A stretch of 64,000 nucleotides of DNA from Calycina herbarum. Lineage: Eukaryota > Ascomycota > Leotiomycetes > Helotiales > Pezizellaceae. The stretch lies in assembly GCA_001414485.1 (NCBI GenBank), contig LLEY01000145.1, positions 1-64,000 on the forward strand. Reading direction: 5' to 3'. Numbering within the stretch: position 1 is the stretch's first letter; each line of letters starts with the position of its first letter. The position numbers and the translations under genes are program-made. The notes beneath the pieces were generated by a model. That model ran no database searches. It saw only the letters and a list, made by a program, of their open reading frames with translations, and had not been told where the DNA came from. Positions 49,276 to 60,401 of the stretch are shown here, one piece after another.

Positions 49276-49458
49276 TATAACAGCTCTCTACAAATGTACT
49301 AAAAGAGATACTTATAGAATAGTACTTATATTCGAAGAAAACTAAACTAAAGAGAGAAGAGAAGAGTTAGTACGCTCTGTCTCTATTTATATATACTAAG
49401 CGAGACTTTGGTAGAACCTCGGCACGTGATCCAGTCGTATGTGACTGGGACTGTTATA
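49276..49458 (-). repeat. 3' LTR of N2 (183 bp)
   Basis: It begins TATAACAGCTCTC and ends GGGACTGTTATA on the plus strand. Confidence 0.94.
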
Positions 49459-52400
49459 CTACCCCCTTCTTTAACCGGGCCCTCTCTAACTAAGCCGCTT
49501 TGTCTTCCGTAGCTATAGAGTCGTTACTCTCTAATTCGCTATAATTGTCTCTTCCTACCTCGTACGCCTCTAGCTACAAAGGAAGAGCCTTTGGAGGCCC
49601 GTCAGCTGTTAGATTCGCTAAATAGAATTCCTTTAATATATGTAGCGAGTAGGCTACGTAGCGAGCTAGGTGCTAGTTAAGGTCCTCGTTATAGCCCTTC
49701 TACTTTAATCGGTAGTAAAGAGACTTCTATCGCGTCTTACTTATAAGTACTTCCTTAACCTCCTATTCTTCTTCTTTGTCGACGATAATTAGTAGAGGTA
49801 GCGTACTTACTTATCTAGGCAGAGGATCGTCTATAGCTTTGTATAACTTCTCTAGTACGAAGACAGGATAGACTCTAATAGAGGATAGTAACTGGAGTCT
49901 AAAAGCAGAGCTAACTTTCTTAAGGATCTTAAAAGGTCTAGCTATCTAGTAGTCTAACTTCCGGCTAGGTCTTTATATATTCTAGTCTTTTATAGTAATA
50001 AAAACTATATCGCTAACTCTAAAGTCTACTTCTTATCTATGTCTATTTACATCCCGTTCTTTCTTTTCTTAAGCTTTTACTATATTCGCTTAGCTAACGT
50101 CTAGTACTTCTTAAAGAGTCTTTATAACTATTATAGCTTCTTCTTATAATAGCCTCTCTTATATAGTCAAGAGTTTAGGTATATACTAGTTAAAAGACGT
50201 TCTTAGTAAGTAGCTCTTTTATAATTCGAATAAGAACATTCTAATAGTACTATAAAGTAGTATAAGCTAAGCGTAGTCTATTATTAGAAGTAGCTCTAAC
50301 TAATTATTCTAGTAGTAATTTATATATAGCCGTAAACGCTAATCCAGGTACTGGTTTATAATTTCAGTTTATCCGTCTATCTAGGTATAATTTATAGTTA
50401 AAAGTCGAAGCCGAATACTAAGGATTTATATAAATTCTTACTAGAAGACAGATATAAACTAAGGGCCTCTATTAAAGACAATACTCTCTAGGATTCCGTA
50501 ATATTATAATATATACTATAAGTATAGCCTAGCTATCTACTTAGCTGTTACTTTCTTTTAGTATAGAATAGAGATAGATTATTTAGATAATCGGTTAATA
50601 ACTACGAATACGTTGTCAAAGCTATACTTATTAGCTAGAAAGGATTTAAAGTCTATTACCACGTGTTACTATATATATAATAAGACTAGAAGTAGGTATA
50701 GATAACCAGGGGTCTTATCTCTTAGTATATCCGCTCTTTAACATTTATAACAGTTATATATATATTATATAATATTAGACTTTATATTTCACTAGATATA
50801 TCTTAAGCGAAAGATCTAGTAGGTCTTGTCTTATCTAGGGTAGGCTAGTAGTACTTGGTTATATGCTTTATAGATTAGGTCTATCTATAAAATATCGATA
50901 TCTAGTACTATTAAGTAGCCTCGATAAAGCAGTAGGTCTTCCTCTAAGACGTATAGAGAGTCTTCGTTATTCTCAGCCTGTAATCGTAAAGCTTAAAGTA
51001 TCTTAGTATTCTTATTTGCTTTACAGATTCGTTTAAAAAGCATAAGAGGCCCCTAGAAGTGATCGTCGTCGACTAGAGCCAGCGTAATAGAGCTTATTTT
51101 AATCTTAAGGTCTTTAAGTACTTCTATATTAACTTGTTCTTTCGTTAAGAGCGTACGAGTCTAGTATTATTCTTTTAGCTCCTTCTAAGTCTATAACTCG
51201 TCCGTTTTTTATATTAAAACGTCCGTCTTCCTATTCTCTTTTCTAGAACAGTATATTACTATAAAGTAGTATTCGGCTAAAGCTTTAGCCTATCTAGCTT
51301 AATATATAGTAAGCTGCTTTATCGTTATAAAGTACTTAAGTACTTTATAGTTAGTATAAATATAAACTTTCTTATATATACTTTATAATTCTAGTCTCTA
51401 TTCTATAAGCAAGCGTACGATTATAAGTATCTCTTCGTTATAAATCTTGTAATTACATTTAGCTAAGGATATAACCTTACTAAAGTAAGCTACTAGGTAC
51501 TATTCGCTATCTACTTACTGTTATTATAGTATCCTAGTAATTATCCCGTCTGAGGTATTAGTTTTAATTATTATAGAAAGCTCTAGAGAGTAGTAGTAAA
51601 GGACTAGTACTGTTATAAGGTATTCTTTTAGCTTCTTAAAAGCGTCCTAGTAGCTTTTGTCGAAGTTAAAGGGTATATTATCCTTTGTAAGATATATAAG
51701 TGGTTTTATAATAATTCTATAATTCTATATAAATCTCTAGTAGAAGTTATAAAAGCCTAGGAAGCTCTAGACGCCTTTTACTATATCTAGTACTTACTAA
51801 TTCTAGACTACTATAACTTTTTCTAGATCTACTTTAATACTATTAGTTCTAATAATAAAGCTAAGGTATTTTATCTTCTTAATATTAAATTCGTATTTCT
51901 TAATATCTACTTATAAGCTAGTATCTCGTAGTTACTAGAGGACTTTTTATATATATTCCTTATACTCTAATATATTCGAAGAATAGATAAGGATATCGTC
52001 TAAGTAAGTAGAGTAGAAATCGTCTAAATAGTTAAAAAGTACGTTGTTTATATACCGCTAGTACGTAGATAGTCTATTCGTAAGTCTAAAGAGTAGAACC
52101 TTATACTTATATATTCTATAACGTATATAGAAAGTCGTTAGTTCTTTAGAATCAGGATCTATTTATATATAATAGAAAGCTTAACAAATATTAAGTTTTA
52201 TAAAGATATAAGCTTAACTAATATAGGCTAGCGTTTTATTAATAAGAGGAAGTAGATAGCAGTCTTTTTAAGTAAGGTTATTAAGCTTCTAGAAGTCGAT
52301 ATAAAAGCGTAATCTTCTGTCTACCTTCTTAATAAACAGTACTAGAGTAGTAAAAGAAGACTAGCTATACTCTATAAATCTCTTATAAAGGTTATCTAAG

Positions 52401-54720
52401 ATATATTCCTTTATAGTAAGTAGCTTTTTAGTTAACATCTTATATAGTAGAGAATATCTAAGAGTATCTATTCCTTTTAACTGTATTTTATAGTTATAAT
52501 ATTAGTAAGATAGTAGAGTATCTAAAGCTTTCTTTAAGAATACGTCTATAAAATCTACATACTTCTCTAGAACCTCTAGTATTACTATACGATCCTTTTC
52601 TTATCTAGCTATAATGCTATTAATCTTATATAAGCTAGTAGTAAACATCTTACTATCTTCCTAAAGTAAATAGTAGTATATTCCTACTACGGATATAGTA
52701 GAGATATTAATTATTATAGAAGGTTCTTACTTTAGAAAGAGCTTTTATTAATAGACTAGAGTAAGTACTTTCTTAAGTAATCTCTTAAGTTCCTGTTTTA
52801 TAATCTAGTATTATACTTATATAGAAGACTAGTAGTTACTTTCGTAGATTATAAGTATATATTCTAGATATTCTATTATACTAAGTTCTAGAATAGATCG
52901 GCTACTCTATCTTTATAATTTGTCTATTTCTATTATAAGGTTATAAGCGTCTACCTAATTCTAGTAAAAGAGCGTAGGGTTCTTAGAACGAATAGCTTCG
53001 TATAAGAGAGAGGTAGGCTACTAAGTAGAGAAGTAAGGCTTAAGTTCCTCTAGCTAGAGTAACTTTTAATAAGTTATATTAATATTAATATAAAAGTATT
53101 CAAAGAATTTTTAGCTAAGGATAACGTTGTATAACCCTAGGTCTAGTAGAATAAAGAGTATATTAAAGAATTTATAGCTATCTAATATATAATTAGAGAG
53201 GAGGTAGTAAGTAGCTTCTCTACTAATCTCTCTATTATATCTATAAATCTTTATAAGAGTAGGAAGTCTTTTTATTTTAAGTTTATAAAACTTTACTAAA
53301 TCGTAGCCGAATTAGATATCTATAAAAGAGAATACATTTACTCTAAGGTTACTAAGAGTAGTAGTTTATATACTATATCTATTAATCGTTATTATACTAG
53401 GTAAAGTAAACGCTTTTCTACTAACTAATAACTGTAGATTAATCTTAGAGAGATTAATCCTATATTTACCTAAGGTAGAGTCTTCTCTTAAGTATATTCG
53501 TTTCTTAACTTAGATCTAGCTTCTTCTTCCTTCTCTAGCTCGCTTAAGTCTACCTTCTTATAGACTCTTAGCTGTAGGTAGGACTTGATATAATAGCCGA
53601 CTTCTCTATAGTTATAATATATATTAGTAGAGAGGTAAATGCTAGCTATACGAGCAGGAATTTCTAGAGAACGTATAGCTGTAGCCGTATTTATAGCTAT
53701 AGTAGGTAGATACTTGCTTATATGCTTTCTAGTCTTTTCTTCTATAATATCTTATAGGTTGTTATTAACGCTACTAGCAAGAGTGTAAAAGAGGTCTATG
53801 TCTTCTTTAGCTTAAAGTCTAATAACTATAAGAGCTTATCAGAGGTTAATAGTTAACTTATTAAAAAGGTTATTAATTCTATCTTACTTTAGAGCCCTAG
53901 ACTCGTCTACTAGCTTCTAGAACTTTGCTTAAAACTCGTAGAACGTCTCTCGAGCTATTTGTAGTTCTTAGTACTTCTTATAAGCCTTGTTACAAACGTA
54001 CGAACTAACTATAATATTACAGAGGTAAGCTAGTATCTTATTACAAGTAGTAAATCAGTTGTTAGTATCGAACTTATATTTTAAGTAAATATAATCACAT
54101 GCTTAGCTAGTAGTAGCGCGATATACCAGGTTTATCTTTGCTTCTTTAGATTCGAAGTAGTCGATATTAATATATAGCTTTGCTATAATTTCAGTCTCTC
54201 AAGTGTCGTATATAATCTAGTTATCTTCTATTATAAACGTATATAGATTCTCTACTTTACTAGTCTTCTTAGAAGACTAGGCAGCAGGAGTAGATTAGGT
54301 AACCTTTTCAGCTTTAAGCTCTATAGAGGTATATTCACGGCGTACGTATATTTCTACTACTTAAGAGGTAGATCTAGTATTAACTTCAAGGTAGTAGACC
54401 TTATCCGTAAGAGTAGTTATCGTCTAAAGAATTTATCGTAAGGTATTATCGACTATAAGAGGAGAAGGTAACTTAGACTTTGCTGCTATAGAAGAGCTAG
54501 TAGTAGCCTTGCTAGTAGGTAGAGGTAGTAGTACTATAGCTTAGGAAGAGGTCTTAGTCTTTTAAGAGCTAGTGTTAATAGTAGGTAGCAAAGGTAAAGG
54601 TAAAGATAGAGGCTCTTCGTCTAATTACTTATCGAGCTAGCTAAGAGAAGAGCGTTGTAACTTATTACTGTATATAAAGGGATTTACTATAAAGTAAATA
54701 TATATGTTTTCGTTCGTTAG
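49456..54720 (-). pseudogene. Gag-pol of N2
   Basis: Collinear with N1: gag with zinc-knuckle remnant near 53620, RT near 51990-52050 (the YLDD block is still recognisable), RNase H near 51250-51650 and integrase near 49750-50800. More CG and CA dinucleotides are lost than in N1, for example in the integrase zinc region near 50700-50750. Many Gln-type stops; inactive. Confidence 0.82.
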
Positions 54721-54771
54721 TTTTAGGATATTTATATACCTTCCTAAGCAAGAGTATAAGTTTAGTTTTAG

Positions 54772-54954
54772 TATAACAGCTCTCTATAAATATACTAAAA
54801 GAGATACTTATAGAATAGTACTTATATTCGAAGAAAACTAAACTAAAGAGAGAAGAGGAGAGTTAGTACGCTCTGTCTCTATTTATATACACTAAGCGAG
54901 ACTTCGGTAGAACCTCGGCACGTGATCCAGTCGTATATAACTAGGACTGTTATA
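54772..54954 (-). repeat. 5' LTR of N2 (183 bp)
   Basis: It matches the left LTR in length. The element-strand TATATAAATAG lies near 54880-54890. Confidence 0.94.
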
Positions 54955-54959
54955 GAATA

Positions 54960-56070
54960 AGGCTTTCTACTATATATCTTATAGATAGATAAATACTACT
55001 CTAATACTATAGATATCTTAGAAATTAATCTCGTAGGATTTTATTATTAAACTACTAAAATCTAAGGATCTAATAATAGAAGTTAAGTATAACTTAATCC
55101 TAGTTATTATAGAACGACTTATAAAATATATAATTTTAGTACTATATATAGAGTTAAGTATAGCTAAGGAGTTAGTATTCGTATTCTTTAAAGAAGTAGT
55201 CTTAAAGTATAGACTACTAGAAGAAATACTCTTAGATAGAGATAAACTCTTTACCTCTAAATTTTAGATCGCTCTTATAAAATAATTAAGTACGAAAAGA
55301 AAGCTTTCTATAGCTTTTCACTCTTAGATAAATAGAGGAAACGAATATATAAATTAGGTAGTTAAGATATACCTTTATTATTATATAAACTATTAGTAAG
55401 ATAACTAGGTAGAACTGTTACCTCTAGTATAGTTTGTCTATAATAGTTTAGTAACGGAAATAATACTTATTATACTATTCTATACTAACTATAGATATAA
55501 ATTAATAGTATATCGAGAACTACTATCTATAACTATTAATAATCAGCTTACTTATATTCAGGTCTTAAAAATTAAGAGGTTATATAAAGAACTTATAAAG
55601 GACTTATAGTTTATAGCTAAAAGAAACGCGTACTACTATAACAAACGACGTAGTTAGAAGCTAATACTAAAAGAGAGAGATAAAGTCTATCTAATATAAA
55701 AGAATATCGATATAAAAAGACTAAGTAATAAACTAGATTATAAAAAACTTAGACTATTTAAAATTAAACGAGTTAGAGAACCTTTGAATTATAAATTAGT
55801 ACTACTACGAATAATAAACATCTATCTAGTATTCTATATATTCTTACTTAAACTAGTACTATAGAGAGCACTACTAGCTCTACTTATAGAAATTCAACTA
55901 ATAAACTTAAACGCTAAGTACGAAGTTAAGAGGATTCTTAACTATAAACTTATTAAGAGTTAAATTAAGTACTTAATTAAATAGTTAGATTACCTATACT
56001 TAGAAAACACTTAGAAGCTAAAAAGTAATCTTAACTATTACTTAGAGGAACTTTAGAAGTTCTACTACTA
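54960..56070 (+). pseudogene. Gag-pol of D, part 3 (integrase and chromodomain)
   Basis: This completes the integrase begun before N2: core DFIIKLLKSKDL near 55035, C-terminal region near 55640-55830, then a chromodomain remnant (YEVKRILNYKL, KYLIKQLDYLYLENTQK) near 55915-56020. Gln-type stops. Confidence 0.82.
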
Positions 56071-56084
56071 AAACCTAGGGTTAC

Positions 56085-56590
56085 CTATATCTTATAGTTA
56101 GAAGAGAAAGCCTTAATAAAAGCTAAATTAAGAGACGGTTTAGTAATAAAAGCGAGGTCGTTAGAAGAAGAAGAGGCTGCTAGCTAGGTAATCTCTAACT
56201 CTCTTTATTCTTTCTTCTTCTCTACTCTTTCTTTCTCTTTAGCTTTATTAAGTTCTTATAGGTTAGTAAGACTACGACGGAGTATCTCTTATTTCTACTT
56301 AATAAGAAAGCGTTATTATTTCTATAAGCGGAGGATTTTCTATATAGCTTCTTTCTAAACCTTATAGACTATCTCCTCCTTCTGTTATAACTGCCGCTTC
56401 TAGGTCTTAATAGATTCTTACTCGAAGAGTAAGAGTATTTAGTTTTACTTCTTAATATTATAAGACTTGTCTTTCCTAGTATATTCGGAGTACTTAGAAC
56501 TACTAGAGACGCTGATATATCGACGACTGGTTTTTATATTTATATAACAAGTATAGGGAATTATTTCGCGTCCTATACGTTCGATATAGA
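56085..56590 (-). pseudogene. Antisense coiled-coil ORF of D
   Basis: Runs against pol between the chromodomain and the 3' LTR. About 168 codons, interrupted only by TAG/TAA at plausible Gln positions: IGREIIPYTCYINIKTSRR, SSSSKYSEYTRKDKSYN, EAIQKILRLQKQQRFLIKQK, RRSLTNLQELNKAKEKER, and the end PSLNLAFIKAFSSNYKI. It aligns with the ORF of B (KAIAKVLQVNKQKKLLYTQK; SLNSLKELD; LGLNLAFLKSFPINY) despite strong divergence. Same slot, same strand, same architecture. Function unknown. Confidence 0.65.
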
Positions 56591-56738
56591 GGGTGTTAAG
56601 AGTTCTATATTATTTAAGTTTGTCTTTCGAGAGAGGTGTTAACGATATAACAGGAACTAGAGAGACCGCTAGCCTCTTAATAATATTTTCTTAGGCTGTA
56701 CTTAAGCGTACAGACACGCTAGTCTAAGAAGGGGATAG

Positions 56739-57202
56739 TGTTACGAACCACAGTTATATAGTAAGTAGTCTAGACAGCGTTCTAATAGAATAAGATATAA
56801 TATCTAAGAATAGAAGGTAATATAGAAGAGAATCGGTAATATAGAAGGTATTTAAAGGTTTTAGAATCTTACTATTATAATACTATTAGAAGTCATATAC
56901 GGTTATATAACGTGATCGCCTATATCGCTCTAATCGCCTTAATCGCGAGCGACGTAAGCGATACAAGCGATAAGAGTAATATACTTAGAGAACGAAGGTT
57001 CTATATAAGACTAGCACGTCTGCTATTAGATAAGAGCTTCGTACTTAACTTTAGTTATTAATCTTATTATCTTATTTAACATCTTTAATATAAGTAACGA
57101 GTTCACTTCTAAGTAAACAGCTTAACGTATCTATACTTCTTATCTATATACTAACCTTCGAGACTTAGTTATCTTTGTTTAGTTCGTTTAAGTTTCGTTA
57201 TA
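56739..57202 (+). repeat. 3' LTR of D (464 bp)
   Basis: It is preceded by AAGAAGGGGATAG and starts TGTTACGAACCACAG. It carries two more 9-bp units than the 5' LTR, which accounts for the 18-bp length difference. Confidence 0.94.
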
Positions 57203-57207
57203 ACTTT

Positions 57208-57239
57208 CCTAATTATATACTAATATATAATTTATAATA
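57208..57239 (-). repeat. 5' LTR of G, piece 3 of 3
   Basis: After the right TSD of D the LTR edge resumes (CCTAATTATATAC...ATTTATAATA). The three pieces together give about 450 bp, a normal LTR length for this superfamily. Confidence 0.7.
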
Positions 57240-57789
57240 CTATATTATAGAATTAGTGAAATAGTCTCTTTACTTAGAGAACTCTTCTTTTCTTATAAAT
57301 AATCTAATTATATACTCTTATATTTAGACTTTAAACTATTTATAATTAACTTATAATTAAAACTATAATTATAGTTTATATAGAGACTTTTAAAACTTAT
57401 CTAATATACTTAGATACTTAAATATCTAAATACTTAAATAGAATATTTCTCTAAAATACTTATATTATTCTCTTTAGTCTTATCGTTATTAAACCTCTAG
57501 TTAGAGTAGACTTCTATAGTATATAAAACCTTTTAAAACACTTCTCTCTATCTACTTAATATATCTAACTACTCTTCTACTTCTCTCTTTTCTTTTTCCT
57601 ATACTATTTCTCTTATTATTCTATTAATATATCTATTTTATAGTCTACTATAGTATATAAATTAATATTAATATCGATATTATATTCTCTACTAACGGAA
57701 TTATACTCTTTAACGAAATCCCTTTATATAAAACCCTAAACTTAGACTAGAAGAATAGTTCTAGAAATAATAAAGTAATAGTAGGAAGT
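57240..57789. other. AT-rich RIP-type DNA, unidentified
   Basis: Very AT-rich, with no recognised domain, LTR or TIR. It is probably an older degraded repeat. Confidence 0.4.
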
Positions 57790-57935
57790 AAAGTTTTCTG
57801 ATTTTAGAGTGTTTTAGAAAGATTTCAGAAGAACTTTAGCCTTTTTAGAGTGTTCTAGAAGGCCATTTGAGAACTGTATAAGGAAGTGGGAGGTAGGGAT
57901 CGAGGGGTGGTTAGTACGGCGAAACAAGTGAAATT
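57790..57935 (+). repeat. Inverted repeat, left copy
   Basis: TTCTGATTTTAGAGTGTTTT... to ACAAGTGAAATTA is the inverted counterpart of 61796-61953. This copy is less AT-shifted (keeps GGAAGTGGGAGGTAGGGATC). Confidence 0.75.
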
Positions 57936-58787
57936 AACAGCTAGAGCGGTATAGCTTATTAATTCGTATCTTGAATTTCGCGGGGCTTATTCAAACAAGC
58001 CTTAATTTCAAGTGAATACAGTACCTAGATTCTGAGTTTCGGCTTATGTCGGGGATTACATTCAGCCACCTTAAGCCTCGTAATGAAATTCGTCCGATGT
58101 AAAGTCACCGGGCCAGGTACTTATATCTCGACGTGAGATTGCTCGTCAAAGAATATTACTAAGGGATATAAAAAAATCGCTTAACAGTGAGCCGTATACA
58201 TGATTAATATCTACTTTAAATAACCAGGTGTGGTGATTAAGTTAAAAAACTTGATTATAGTATTCCTAATTTACAAGGCAGTAGGGGAGTGAATCACGTG
58301 GTCGCGAAAAATTACCCTACTTTAACGGAAACAACTGCTAAGTGCTGGATATTTATTGCTAATCCTTACTCTGCCTCTCGAATTAAGGTTCGAATTATAA
58401 GTTTCAAATAACAAATACACTCTTTATATAAGAATCTCTTTCATTCTTTTAGGTTCTCTACAGTTACTGCTAGTGAAGTTTAATCAGGAAAGGAGGCGGA
58501 GGGGTGGCTATAAAGGGGTCCGGGCGTGAAAATCGGTTGATAAATACCCTTTCGAACCCCTTCAAATTTAAAAAACTCTTTCAAACACACTTTGAATTCC
58601 CCAAAACTCGCCCAACTGCACATCCAAGCTGCACTTTGAATTGCCAAACACCTACCGTCAACTGCAAACCTAAACGACCTGATTCAATCATCCAGTCGAG
58701 TCCTCCAACAGTGAATTACTAGCGCTCAAACATGGAGCTATGGCTGTGGCTTATCTTGGTACGCTATCTCTATTGAAGCCCCGAATT
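57936..58787. other. Intergenic, no gene seen
   Basis: Ordinary composition. A 72-codon frame at 58504-58722 has no recognised feature and begins with GTG, so it is not called. Confidence 0.4.
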
Positions 58788-58791
58788 TCTT

Positions 58792-58804
58792 CTATAAATA
58801 TATA
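58792..58804 (+). promoter_or_regulatory. TATA-like element
   Basis: CTATAAATATATA about 55 bp upstream of the proposed ATG of the membrane protein gene. Confidence 0.45.
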
Positions 58805-58856
58805 TGCTTCTTAGCACAATTCTAACTTCATCATCAACAAGCAGATACCAATCATC

Positions 58857-59586
58857 ATGGGTAAGTAGCTTTCCCCTCACCTTCTTATTTGTAGCTGATA
58901 TCTTGAAAGTACTGGACGTGACCCAACTTCTCGACTCAACCCTCTTTCACAAAGGCATCCGCTCTTGGTTAAATGTCAACATTACCTTTGTCCTCATCCA
59001 TTATCTGGCCGCCCCAATGCTCATAGCACTTCTCTATAACAGCACCGACAAGCATGAGGTCGAGGAGATGGTGTTGTTTGGACTCGATTTATTCGTTGGT
59101 GAACTACTGCTTGTCAGTGGCCTTTGGGTCCCCTCCCTCCTCCTGACTTCCGACTTCTGGTGTTTCTGGAAACGCGACATCATGCCTGGATTCTACGAAG
59201 GCAACGTTGTTATATGGGGTGTTCAGGGTCTTTTATACACTGTGCTATCTCTCGGTCTCTTCTTCCACAGTCTCTGGTGGAAATACGCCTCTCTCATGGC
59301 TGTATTTGCCTTTCTCTGGTGGATCCTTACATTTGTCGGGCTTGGACATCTGTTCTTGTCCCACACGGATTTCTCTTGCCTCGAAAAGCTCCACCAAAAG
59401 CTGCTCCGTCTCCGCCGTAAGGCAAAAGAAACCGATGAAGAGACCGGTGAAGGAATCCCTTTGAACGAAGTAGCAGCCGCTTCCGCAGCTTCCCTTGACG
59501 AAACACCTGACGCCACTCAATCATCCACTTCCACCAGACAAAATTCTTCTTCAAGCATTCATCAACGAACCCCAGTCTTTGCTTGA
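58857..59586 (+). CDS. Predicted four-helix membrane protein, unknown function
   Basis: Proposed model: exon 1 is ATGG (58857-58860), the intron runs from GTAAGT (58861) to AAAG (58909; 49 nt, branch-like CTGAT at 58895), and exon 2 continues to TGA at 59584-59586, giving about 226 residues. A 34-nt intron ending at 58894 is also in frame but short for fungi. An unspliced start at 58804 (260 residues) is possible, but the GTAAGT next to ATGG argues against it. Four hydrophobic segments are visible (FVLIHYLAAPMLIALL; LDLFVGELLLVSGLWVPSLL; GLLYTVLSLGLFFHSL; LMAVFAFLWWILTFVGL), then a basic loop (KLLRLRRKAKE) and a Ser/Thr-rich tail. It is likely an integral membrane protein. I do not recognise the family. 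No RIP-type damage. Confidence 0.7.
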
Positions 59587-60401
59587 GCAGCAGGTGCTTA
59601 AACGCAAATTTCCCAACCACCAGGTAATCAGCCCCCTATAATACAGAGCCGAGAAAAATGCTAATTGTTGCTGGTTCATTTTGGTTTTAGAACATGGACT
59701 TGGGTTTGGAATAATTTAGAGACCTTTTGGTTATCACTAGATGCATCTTCTTTCTTTCGTGGGATGATTTGAAGGCAGGGAGGGGAGGTTGCATAGCGAT
59801 TACTGATCTTTCCTTGCAATTCCTAATCTCAAATGTTTTCTCTTTATTTTCTACGATGATTTGCTCCAACGCGAGCTTGTTCACACTCAACTAAAAAGCT
59901 TCGATTCAATTGTCTCTCGAAATTACCCCGAAGCTTAGCATATCAGCAGTAGCTTGACAATTTGTAGTGACACGTCCATAATAGCTGTTCATAGTGGAAA
60001 AAACATGCCTCGTTTCCTGTGAAAGTTGAATGAATCAATTTTTTTGTTACATCAACTTCATGCTCGCGTAATCAACCATGTTCAGTTGCTTCCTCTTTCC
60101 CATCAACACATCACCATGCCTAGCTGGAACGCCTACATGATTGCACCTTACTATTCGATACTCTGCTTGCCCCGGCACCCCCTTCTCCACCTTTCCCCAC
60201 CCCGCATTTCCGTCATCTACCTAGGTACAACCCCCGTTCCTATCACTTGATCTCCTCTCTCCTTCTCATTTGAAAGCGCCCCTTTCTCAGCTCTTTCTGA
60301 GGTCATTGCACTACGCCGCTGCCTTGCGGGGCGGTGTCGTTTGTTCTCTCATATCTCTTCTATCCTGCCACCACCTCTCACGCGTCACAAACTTAGGCGC
60401 C
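59587..60401. other. Intergenic, no gene seen
   Basis: 3' and 5' flanks of the neighbouring genes. Short frames on both strands (such as 59687-59890 and 60026-60250) show no domain. Confidence 0.4.

Larger units (their letters stand above)
49276..54954 (-). mobile_element. Short-LTR Ty3/Gypsy element N2, sister of N1
   Basis: It is 5679 bp, exactly the length of N1, with 183-bp LTRs and TSD GAATA (49271-49275 and 54955-54959). It is collinear with N1 throughout and more heavily RIP-mutated. It is inserted in the integrase of D. Confidence 0.96.
41333..57202 (+). mobile_element. Full-length Ty3/Gypsy chromovirus D, with three inserts
   Basis: TSD ACTTT at 41328-41332 and 57203-57207. LTRs are 446 and 464 bp. 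It is 15.9 kb as found and about 7.3 kb without the solo LTR (44065-44247), X (45258-47920) and N2 (49276-54954). It is inserted in the LTR of G. A third chromovirus family, with its own LTR and a diverged antisense ORF. Confidence 0.95.

Noticed and set aside
40917..57244. TSD of the G LTR as if it were a solo LTR (TCTAA versus CTATA)
   Set aside because: The flanks do not match, and the LTR edge continues into the G gag leader at 26209, so it is the 5' LTR of G and not a solo LTR.
58504..58722. 72-codon frame upstream of the membrane protein gene
   Set aside because: GTG start, composition like the flanking DNA and no recognised feature. Not enough to call a gene.
59124..59620. Five overlapping frames on both strands within the membrane protein gene
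   Set aside because: They are shadows of the 58857-59586 gene, whose hydrophobic pattern and length are far more coherent.
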